A stretch of 6,982 nucleotides of DNA from Planctomycetales bacterium (GTDB lineage: Bacteria > Planctomycetota > Planctomycetia > Gemmatales > Gemmataceae): NCBI GenBank assembly GCA_020054355.1, contig JAGVLI010000868.1:1-6982 (forward strand). The letters run 5' to 3'. Both the position numbers and the translations under genes were made by a program. The notes below the pieces were generated by a model that did not search any database, was not told the DNA's origin, and worked only from the letters and a program-made list of their open reading frames with translations. Shown in pieces: positions 1-6,982 of this stretch (position 1 is the stretch's first letter; every line of letters begins with the position of its first letter).

Positions 1-1418
1 GGCCGCAGCGGCGTCCGCAGATACATGGCCGCGATCACCCGCAAGTAGTACCAGGCGCCGGCGGCCGCGTTCAGGGCCGCGATCAGCGCCAGCCAGCGAA
101 ACAGCAACGCTTGCTCCGGCCGCACTTCGAGCGCTCCCAGGAACAGGAAGAACTTGCCGGCGAAGCCCGCCGTCAAGGGCATGCCGATCAGGCTGAACAG
201 GAAGACCGCCATCATCAGGGCCACGCCCGGATGGCTGCGGCTGACACCGGCCATGTCGTCAACGGTTTCGATCGGCGCTTGTGGCGTGCTCAGGTACGCC
301 AGCACCGCGAACGCGCCGACGGTCATCGCACCGTAGGAAACGAGATAAAAGACCACGGCTTCCGCGCCGCCGACTGCCGCCGCTGTATGGGCCAGTTCCG
401 GCGCGGTCGCCAGGCCGATCAGCATGTAGCCGGCGTGGGCCACGCTGGAGTAGGCCAGCATCCGCTTGAGGTTGTCTTGCAGCAAGGCCAGGATGTTGCC
501 GACGGTCATCGTCATCGCGGCCAGGATCCAGAAGAGGATCGGCGCCTGTGTGCCCAGCGCCACGCCGGGCGGCCGGTTGCCCGGCCAGACGAAATCCAGC
601 ACGCGCAGCAATGCCGCGAAGCCCGCCAGCTTGGGCACGAACGCCAGCAGCGCCGCCGACGACAGGCTGGTGCCCTGGTACACGTCCGGCGCATAGAAGT
701 GGAACGGCACCGCGGTGATCTTGAAGCCCAGCCCGGCGACCACCATCACCAGGGCCACTAGCGCGATCAAGGGCAATCGACCGGCGTCCGTGGACCGCAA
801 CCCGTCGAGCAGCGCCGTGATGTTGGTCGTGCCGCACAACCCGTAGAGGTAGCTGAAGCCGAAGAGCAGCAGTGCCGTGGAAAAGACGCTGAGCAGGAAG
901 TATTTCGCCGCCGACTCTCGCGCGCCGAGGTCGGTCTTCTGCAGATACAGGATCACGTAGGTCGGAATGCTGATGAGTTCCAGCGACAGGAACAGCACCA
1001 CCAGGTCGTTGGCCATGGCGCTCAGGCCGACGCCCGCGATGATGATGAGCAGACAGGCGAAATACTCCGCCGCGAGATCGTCGCTGACTTCATTCCAGCC
1101 GAAGAGCACCAGCACCGCGCCGCCGACGAACGCCACGATCTTGAGGAGCACGGCGAGCTTGTCCAGGACCAGCGGCTGGACCAGGTCCGGCGCTTTCAGG
1201 GCGAACATGGGATAGTCCGGCTGGCGGAAAAACGGCAGCGCCAGAATGAAGCCGGCGACCGCCAGAATGGCGAGCGACTTCATCGCCCAGAGATGGCGAT
1301 CCTGCCGAAAGGCGCCGCCGAGGAACAGCAGGCACGCCGACAGGATCAGCACGATTTCGGGCAGCGCCAGCAGGTAGACGTTGACCAACTCGGCGGCGAC
1401 GCTTTGGTTCGGGTTCAC
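1..1418 (-). CDS. nuoN: NADH-quinone oxidoreductase subunit N (3' end missing at window edge)
   Basis: Membrane-arm, antiporter-like subunit of respiratory complex I, thought to form one of the proton channels. My translation of the minus strand from GTG at 1418 gives 472 uninterrupted residues before the window ends; family members are usually about 480-520 aa, so only a short C-terminal part is missing. The protein is hydrophobic throughout. Visible family residues: Glu147 in SLELISIP (E. coli Glu133), Lys233 in GFKITAVPFHFYAPDVYQG (E. coli Lys217), Lys263 in VPKLAGF (E. coli Lys247), the QDNLKRMLAYSSVAHAGYM block at about 314-332, and Lys422 in TAGFAGKFF (E. coli Lys395). The GTG start is chosen because it overlaps the nuoM stop as GTGA (1418-1415), has an AGGAG 11 nt upstream, and is followed by a typical N-terminus (LLALPEIVLILSACLLFLGG). 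The overlap implies translational coupling to nuoM. Nothing is broken in the visible part. Confidence 0.97.
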   Translation of the reverse strand, partial: MNPNQSVAAELVNVYLLALPEIVLILSACLLFLGGAFRQDRHLWAMKSLAILAVAGFILALPFFRQPDYPMFALKAPDLVQPLVLDKLAVLLKIVAFVGGAVLVLFGWNEVSDDLAAEYFACLLIIIAGVGLSAMANDLVVLFLSLELISIPTYVILYLQKTDLGARESAAKYFLLSVFSTALLLFGFSYLYGLCGTTNITALLDGLRSTDAGRLPLIALVALVMVVAGLGFKITAVPFHFYAPDVYQGTSLSSAALLAFVPKLAGFAALLRVLDFVWPGNRPPGVALGTQAPILFWILAAMTMTVGNILALLQDNLKRMLAYSSVAHAGYMLIGLATAPELAHTAAAVGGAEAVVFYLVSYGAMTVGAFAVLAYLSTPQAPIETVDDMAGVSRSHPGVALMMAVFLFSLIGMPLTAGFAGKFFLFLGALEVRPEQALLFRWLALIAALNAAAGAWYYLRVIAAMYLRTPLR

Positions 1419-3157
1419 GGGGTTCGGTTCTCCTGCTTGTCATCCCGCAGGCTCAGGGCCGGGGCCGGGCTACCGCGTTCCCTGGCCATTTGCGCGATTC
1501 TGCTCACGCTGTCCACTTCCGGCTTCATCGATTCCAGCATCGGCTGCGGGTAGACGCCGATCGCCAGGCACAGGACCATGATCGGCGCAACCGTCAGGAT
1601 TTCACGCAGGTTCAGATCGGTGATCGGTTCGTGGCTGTCGTGCCCGACGACCGGCGGTTCCTTCAATTCGCCGAAGAAGACGCGCTGCAGCATGGTAAAG
1701 AGGTACCAGGCGCCCAGGACCATGCCGGCCGCGCCCGCGATGGCATACCAGGGAAACTGCTTCTGCACGAGCCACTGCTGCTCGAAGACGCCGAACAGCG
1801 ACAGTGCTTCGCCGATGAAGCCGTTCAGCCCAGGCAGCCCGACGCTCGACAGGCAGACGAACACCATGAACGCCCCGAGCAACGGCAGCCGCGCTGCCAT
1901 GCCGCCGAAGTCGCTGATCTTGCGGGTGTGGTAACGCTCGTAAAGCATGCCGACCAACAAGAACATGGCGCCGGTGGATAGGCCGTGGTTAATCATCTGC
2001 ATCAGGCTGCCGGTCAGTCCGGCGGGGTTCAGCGCGAACATGCCGAGCATGCACAAGCCCAGATGGCTGACGCTGGAATAGGCCACCATCTTCTTGATGT
2101 CGTCCTGGGCATAAGAACAAAACGCGCCGTAGATGATGCCGATGCATGCCAGGGTACTGACCAACGGCAAGCCCATCGTCAGGCTGACGTCGGGCGCAAG
2201 CGGCACGCAGAGCCGCAGGAAGCCATAGGCTCCGACCTTGAGCAGCACGCCCGCCAGGTCCACGCTGCCCGCCGTCGGCGCTTCGACGTGGGCCAAGGGC
2301 AGCCAGGTATGGAACGGCACCAACGGCACCTTGATGGCGAACCCCGCCATCAGCGCCAGGAACACCACCCCCTGCACGCCCAGCCAGTAGTCCCGCTCCG
2401 CCGGCACGTAGAGCAGCCGTTCGTGAACGATCTCCACCAGTCGCGGAATCGAGAAGGTCAGCTCGCCGGATTTGGCCCGGCAAGCCAGGACCACGCCGAT
2501 CACGCCCAGCAACGTGATGACGCTGCCCGTCAAGGTATAAATGAAGAACTTGCCGGCGGCGTGGCGGCGTTCGGGTCCGCCCCAGATGCCGATCAGGAAG
2601 AACAGCGGCACCAGCGAAAACTCGAAGAAGACATAAAACAACACGATGTCGAACGACAGGAAAATGCCCATCATGGCCGTCTGCAAAGCCAGGAACCAGG
2701 CGTAGAATTCGTTGACGCGCTCGTTGATCTGTCGCCACGACACCAGCACTGACGGCAAGCTCAGCACGGCGGTCAGCACGATCAGCCAGACGTTGAAGCC
2801 ATCGAGGCCGATGTAGAACTGGATCGCGGCCGAGCCGAAGGGGATGAGGTTCCAGGAAGTGCCATGTGGATTCGGCTGCGGCCGATTCAGCGCGTCGGTG
2901 ATGGTCCCCGGCGAACCGGGCACGAACACCGGCCGGAAAGTCGGCAGCTGCTCGGCCGTGGTCATCGAGCGCACCGGCTCTTCGACATAGCGCCAGGCCA
3001 GCAGAATGGCCAGGAAAAGCACGACGACCGTGACGCCCAGGCTGACGCGCCGCACCAGTTCCTGCCGGTTCGGCCCCAGCAGCGCGACGACGATCGCCCC
3101 GGCCAGCGGCAAGAACAGCAGGCTCAGCAGTTCGATCTTCGGTAAGGGGTCGTTCAT
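1415..3157 (-). CDS. nuoM: NADH-quinone oxidoreductase subunit M
   Basis: Membrane-arm, antiporter-like proton-channel subunit of complex I, lying between NuoN and NuoL in the complex. At 580 aa it is somewhat longer than E. coli NuoM (about 509 aa). The extra length is mainly a hydrophilic N-terminal loop at about residues 56-112 and a polar C-terminal tail after about 545. Key residues are present: Glu179 in FYVFFEFSLVPLFFLIG (E. coli Glu144), Lys276 in FAIKVPLVPFHTWLP (E. coli Lys234), Lys307 in GSVDLAGVLLK (E. coli Lys265), the AQDDIKKMVAYSSVSHLG block at 350-367, and Glu450 in LPGLNGFIGE (E. coli Glu407). The ATG at 3157 is the only reasonable start, because an in-frame TGA lies at 3169-3167 just upstream. 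The best Shine-Dalgarno (GAGGAAAG, 3180-3173) is 15 nt away, unusually far. The gene follows nuoL after a 201-bp repeat-filled spacer and overlaps nuoN by 4 bp. Confidence 0.98.
   Translation of the reverse strand: MNDPLPKIELLSLLFLPLAGAIVVALLGPNRQELVRRVSLGVTVVVLFLAILLAWRYVEEPVRSMTTAEQLPTFRPVFVPGSPGTITDALNRPQPNPHGTSWNLIPFGSAAIQFYIGLDGFNVWLIVLTAVLSLPSVLVSWRQINERVNEFYAWFLALQTAMMGIFLSFDIVLFYVFFEFSLVPLFFLIGIWGGPERRHAAGKFFIYTLTGSVITLLGVIGVVLACRAKSGELTFSIPRLVEIVHERLLYVPAERDYWLGVQGVVFLALMAGFAIKVPLVPFHTWLPLAHVEAPTAGSVDLAGVLLKVGAYGFLRLCVPLAPDVSLTMGLPLVSTLACIGIIYGAFCSYAQDDIKKMVAYSSVSHLGLCMLGMFALNPAGLTGSLMQMINHGLSTGAMFLLVGMLYERYHTRKISDFGGMAARLPLLGAFMVFVCLSSVGLPGLNGFIGEALSLFGVFEQQWLVQKQFPWYAIAGAAGMVLGAWYLFTMLQRVFFGELKEPPVVGHDSHEPITDLNLREILTVAPIMVLCLAIGVYPQPMLESMKPEVDSVSRIAQMARERGSPAPALSLRDDKQENRTP
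1430..1434 (-). promoter_or_regulatory. Ribosome binding site of nuoN inside the nuoM 3' end
   Basis: The minus strand reads AGGAG here, 11 nt before the GTG at 1418. It lies within the last codons of nuoM. It supports the GTG start of nuoN, for which no better-placed ATG is visible. The spacing is slightly long, so coupling through the 4-bp stop/start overlap probably contributes. Confidence 0.6.
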
Positions 3158-3165
3158 GTAGCCAT
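3154..3165 (-). promoter_or_regulatory. Possible 3-codon upstream ORF overlapping the nuoM start
   Basis: The minus strand reads ATG GCT ACA TGA from 3165 to 3154. The TGA overlaps the nuoM ATG (3157-3155) as ATGA. The Shine-Dalgarno-like GAGGAAAG at 3180-3173 lies 7 nt from this small ATG, a near-ideal distance, whereas it is 15 nt from the nuoM ATG. Ribosomes might therefore load at the minimal ORF (Met-Ala-Thr) and reinitiate on nuoM. Such a short ORF can arise by chance, and wide-spacing initiation on nuoM remains possible. Confidence 0.3.
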
Positions 3166-3172
3166 CTCAGTT

Positions 3173-3180
3173 CTTTCCTC
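3173..3180 (-). promoter_or_regulatory. Shine-Dalgarno-like sequence upstream of nuoM
   Basis: GAGGAAAG on the minus strand, the only clear purine-rich ribosome-binding candidate before nuoM. Its distance to the nuoM ATG is long (15 nt), but it is 7 nt from the ATG at 3165. It directly abuts the 3' arm of a local hairpin (3181-3198), and its 5' bases also belong to the 11-bp inverted repeat with 3337-3347, so its accessibility may depend on leader folding. Confidence 0.5.
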
Positions 3181-3198
3181 TCCCGTTGCGGAACGGGA
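3181..3198 (-). other. Small hairpin next to the nuoM ribosome binding site
   Basis: Perfect 7-bp stem TCCCGTT/AACGGGA with a 4-nt loop, formed by 3181-3187 and 3192-3198. In the transcript the 3' arm ends immediately before GAGGAAAG. There is no U-run after it, so it is not a canonical intrinsic terminator. It competes with the longer pairing of 3178-3188 with 3337-3347. Confidence 0.5.
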
Positions 3199-3209
3199 CT
3201 CGGCAAAGA

Positions 3210-3304
3210 CAAATTGAGAATTGAAAAATGAAAATTGCAAATTGTCGGCACGGACGCGACATTGGTCTTCAATTTGCAATTTTCATTTTTCAATTCTCAA
3301 TTTG
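3210..3304. repeat. Perfect 35-bp AT-rich inverted repeat
   Basis: Arms 3210-3244 and 3270-3304 are exact reverse complements; base 3209 against 3305 and base 3245 against 3269 break the match. The 25-nt loop (3245-3269) is GC-richer than the arms. The word GAAAATTGCAAATTG occurs three times: forward at 3230-3244, and reverse-complemented at 3270-3284 and 3298-3312. The two reverse copies extend to 16 identical bases with a 28-bp period, so part of the palindrome looks like a degenerate tandem repeat. As RNA it would form a very long A/U stem. From memory, this type of sequence is common between genes in Planctomycetes. Confidence 0.85.
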
Positions 3305-3358
3305 CAATTTTCCACACACGCCAGCCCCACTTCTGTCAACGGGAGAGAAGCCAAGTAC

Positions 3359-5417
<2,059 letters not shown>

Positions 5418-5425
<8 letters not shown>

Positions 5426-5834
5426 GACTGGTTTCTTCCGGTTGTCGGGGTTCCCGGCCGGCGGGGGTCAAACGCGGCAATGGCTCGTCCGGCAGCGACG
5501 GCGGCAGAGGTTCCTCGTCGAGGGTGGCGTCCTGCTCCGGCTCGCGCAGTTCCTGCCAGAGACTAATGTCCAGCGAGCCGCTGCTGCGATAGAGCACCAG
5601 GATCAAGGCCAGCGCGATGGCTGCTTCGCATGCCGCCACGGTGACGATGAACAGCGTGAACGACTGCCCTTGCAGATTGCCCCGATGCCGGGCGAAGGCC
5701 ACCAGGTTGACGGCCACGCCTTGCAGCATCATCTCGGCGCAGAGGAACATGATGATGAGGTTGCGGCGCGTCAGGAAGCCGATCAGCCCCAGGGCGAAGA
5801 GGATGGCGCCGACGATCAGGTAGTTGGAGAGCAT
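5418..5834 (-). CDS. nuoK: NADH-quinone oxidoreductase subunit K, with extended C-terminus
   Basis: Small three-helix membrane subunit of complex I (ND4L homologue) that links the J/H region to the antiporter-like subunits. Membrane segments lie at about residues 3-21, 26-47 and 60-82. The two conserved intramembrane glutamates are seen: Glu34 in MFLCAEMMLQGVAVNLVAF (E. coli Glu36) and Glu70 in TVAACEAAIALALILVLYR (E. coli Glu72). At 138 aa it is longer than the usual 100 or so; residues from about 98 onward are a Pro/Glu/Asp-rich, probably disordered tail. The ATG at 5834 is supported by GGAG at 5843-5840, 5 nt upstream, and by the typical N-terminus (YLIVGAILFALGLIGFLTRRN). The stop lies inside the start of nuoL (8-bp overlap), so the two are probably translationally coupled. 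It is separated from nuoJ by a structured 194-bp spacer. Confidence 0.97.
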
Positions 5835-5839
5835 GGTAT

Positions 5840-5843
5840 CTCC
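5840..5843 (-). promoter_or_regulatory. Ribosome binding site of nuoK
   Basis: GGAG on the minus strand, 5 nt before the ATG at 5834. It is well placed and fixes the start. It lies 7 nt beyond the foot of the large GC-rich inverted repeat (5851-6022), so the structured element ends just short of occluding it. Confidence 0.65.
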
Positions 5844-5850
5844 GGCACAT

Positions 5851-6022
5851 AGTAGCCCGCCGCTCCGCGGCGGATCGCGGTTCAGCCGCGACTGTCCAGC
5901 GTACGGCGGTCCGCTCGTCGAGTCGCGACTAACCTTCTGCTCTATCTGCCGAGCGGTGACGGCAGGTTTCCGGCGCTTCCGCCGCGGCTGCGCCGCGATC
6001 CGCCGCGGAGCGGCGGGCTACT
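5851..6022. repeat. GC-rich inverted-repeat element filling the nuoJ-nuoK spacer
   Basis: The 194-bp spacer (5835-6028) contains no gene. Positions 5851-5880 and 5993-6022 are a perfect 30-bp inverted repeat. After a 2x2 mismatch the pairing resumes for 8 bp (5883-5890 with 5983-5990), giving 40-nt arms around a 92-nt centre. Each arm also carries its own hairpin: CCGCCG/CGGCGG at 5857-5862 and 5868-5873, mirrored in the other arm. The centre has a palindrome AGTCGCGACT (5921-5930) and a 6-bp hairpin (5946-5951 with 5960-5965). It starts 6 nt after the nuoJ stop. No U-run follows, so it is not a classic terminator. REP/MITE-like repeat or mRNA stability element are both plausible; mobility is inference, as no target-site duplication is visible. 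Confidence 0.75.
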
Positions 6023-6028
6023 TTGCGG

Positions 6029-6982
6029 TCAGCTGTTTCTGCGGTTCGCAATCGCAATCGCCCCAATCGTCGCCACGAGCAACAGGGTGCCGCCCAGCTC
6101 CACGGCGAGCAGGTAATCGGTGAACAGCGACCGGCCCAGGTAAGCCACGTTCTCCGCCGGCAGCGCGGCCTGACCCAGGGAGTCGTACTGCGGCACGCTC
6201 GACGGCTTGGTGCCGCTGAACTCGGAAAGCCGCTGGTTCTGTGGCTGCAAATCGCCGAGCGAATGCCGGGCGACATGGACGGCCTGCTGCATCTCGGCGA
6301 CCGCCTTCTTGAGGAACTGCGCCTTCTCGCCGGTCGATTGGAGCATCACCGTCAGCCAGCCGTCGGCTTCCTGCTTGCTGAAGTTCTGTTTCAGCAGCGC
6401 CAGGCGCGGCTCGTGCGTTCCCTGGGGCACCAGCTTGGGCGCTTCCTCGAAGAACTTGCCCCAGTCGAGTGCCCTGACCACCTGGTCGTCGGCAGCAGGC
6501 TTTTCGACGGCTTTCACCGCTGGGGCGAGATGGGCGTCCAGCGCGGCGAACACCTCTTCCGAGTCCGGATCGCGGTAGGTCAAGAACAGCACGTACAGCA
6601 GCGCGCCGAGCAGGACGAAGCCGGCGGTCGCCGCCAGGAGCGGTTCGCGGGAGCGCAGGTCCGCGTCGGAGCTGCCGCGCTGCTGGGCCAGCATCAAGAT
6701 AAAGAGAAACGTGACGATAATTGCCCCGGCATAGATGATGGTCGTCGCCGCCATCAGGAACGGGGCCGCTTGCAGCAGGAACAAGCCGCAGGTACTCAGC
6801 ACGACCAGGGCGAAGGCCAGCGCCGCCCGCGCCGGATTGCGCTGGGTGATGAGCAGCGCTCCGCCGGTAATCGCGATGCCGGAAAAGACGTAGAAAAGGA
6901 TGACTTCCGGTGACCAGCCGCCGACGCGGATCAGCGTTGTGCCCGCCAGCAGCAGGGCCACGGCGCCCACCGCCCCGCCGTA
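6029..6982 (-). CDS. nuoJ: NADH-quinone oxidoreductase subunit J, with large soluble insert (5' end open at window edge)
   Basis: Membrane subunit of complex I (ND6 homologue) next to NuoK. The frame is open to the right window edge. A GTG at 6970 would give 313 aa, but four more in-frame codons precede it without a stop, so the true start may lie outside. Numbering from 6970, membrane segments lie at about 24-42, 48-66, 71-95, 111-131 and 285-308. The diagnostic third helix has IIYAGAIIVTFLFILML with Tyr80 and Gly82, the conserved pi-bulge region; the Glu of E. coli EIIVYAG is Thr76 here. The last helix has LFTDYLLAVELGGTLLLVATIGAI with Glu291. Two oddities stand out: a hydrophobic stretch (AVGAVALLLAGTTLI) ahead of the normal first helix, and about 145 hydrophilic residues (132-275) between helices 4 and 5, where E. 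coli NuoJ (184 aa) has only a short loop. The insert matches no domain I recognise. Confidence 0.95.
   Translation of the reverse strand, partial: YGGAVGAVALLLAGTTLIRVGGWSPEVILFYVFSGIAITGGALLITQRNPARAALAFALVVLSTCGLFLLQAAPFLMAATTIIYAGAIIVTFLFILMLAQQRGSSDADLRSREPLLAATAGFVLLGALLYVLFLTYRDPDSEEVFAALDAHLAPAVKAVEKPAADDQVVRALDWGKFFEEAPKLVPQGTHEPRLALLKQNFSKQEADGWLTVMLQSTGEKAQFLKKAVAEMQQAVHVARHSLGDLQPQNQRLSEFSGTKPSSVPQYDSLGQAALPAENVAYLGRSLFTDYLLAVELGGTLLLVATIGAIAIANRRNS

Larger units (their letters stand above)
3178..3347. repeat. Nested inverted-repeat element filling the nuoL-nuoM spacer
   Basis: The 201-bp spacer (3158-3358) has no gene. It holds a nested palindromic structure of 170 bp. The outer arms are CTCTCCCGTTG at 3178-3188 and its exact reverse complement at 3337-3347. 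The inner arms are a perfect 35-bp inverted repeat (3210-3244 and 3270-3304) around a 25-nt loop. The composition is sharply bimodal: the inner arms have 8 G/C of 35 bases, while the outer parts and flanking genes are GC-rich. It could be a dispersed non-autonomous repeat (MITE-like) or a processing/stability element in the mRNA. I see no target-site duplication and no transposase, so mobility is inference. Confidence 0.7.

Noticed and set aside
111..761. Plus-strand open frame of 216 codons opposite nuoN
   Set aside because: Antisense shadow; the minus strand encodes a continuous NuoN with all key residues.
1985..2752. Plus-strand open frame of 255 codons opposite nuoM
   Set aside because: Same Gln/His/Arg-rich shadow composition with no recognisable motif or ribosome binding site; nuoM is certain on the other strand.
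1989..3293. Minus-strand 434-codon frame beginning in the AT-rich repeat (MKNENCKL...) and overlapping nuoM
   Set aside because: It starts in the palindrome and continues as an Arg-rich out-of-frame reading of nuoM; peptides like ICNFHFSILNL come from translating the repeat.
3230..3312. CRISPR-like repeat array
   Set aside because: Only three short copies of a 15-mer in mixed orientation, with a 28-bp period shared by two; there are no uniform spacers and no cas genes.
3158..3358. Internal sigma-70-type promoter in the AT-rich spacer
   Set aside because: The region is AT-rich, but I found no convincing paired -35/-10 elements on the minus strand.
5851..6022. Intrinsic terminator after nuoJ
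   Set aside because: The hairpin is strong but is followed by a GC-mixed sequence without a U-run, and nuoK follows directly in the same operon.

Overview
The window is a contiguous piece of a bacterial respiratory complex I (NADH:quinone oxidoreductase, Nuo) operon, read entirely from the minus strand. In transcription order it holds nuoJ (5' end at or beyond the right window edge), nuoK, nuoL, nuoM and nuoN (3' end cut by the left edge). These encode the membrane-arm subunits: the three large antiporter-like proton-channel subunits L, M and N, and the small subunits J and K that connect them to the quinone/NuoH end of the arm. All five reading frames look intact, and the charged residues known from the family for proton translocation are present in K, L, M and N. 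No plus-strand gene, tRNA, rRNA, CRISPR array, transposase or prophage gene is supportable.

Layout, following transcription from right to left: nuoJ 6982-6029; a 194-bp spacer almost filled by a GC-rich inverted-repeat element (5851-6022); nuoK 5834-5418; nuoL 5425-3359, overlapping nuoK by 8 bp; a 201-bp spacer containing a very AT-rich perfect 35-bp inverted repeat plus an outer 11-bp inverted repeat (3178-3347); nuoM 3157-1415; and nuoN from 1418, overlapping nuoM by 4 bp (GTGA). The tight K-L and M-N junctions suggest translational coupling. The J-K and L-M junctions have instead been opened by repeat elements of nearly equal size (172 and 170 bp). There is no gene-free stretch longer than about 200 bp.

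The organism is a GC-rich bacterium. The J-K-L-M-N order is the common bacterial one. The long soluble insert in NuoJ, the roughly 40-residue Pro/Glu-rich tail on NuoK, and the AT-rich GAAAATTGCAAATTG-type intergenic repeat together remind me of Planctomycetes (Gemmata/Pirellula-like). That assignment is inference from memory, not a search result.

The genes themselves are ordinary housekeeping genes and I do not see a hidden new system. What deserves a second look lies between them: two structured spacers, a possible three-codon upstream ORF whose stop overlaps the nuoM start, and the lineage-specific extensions of NuoJ and NuoK.
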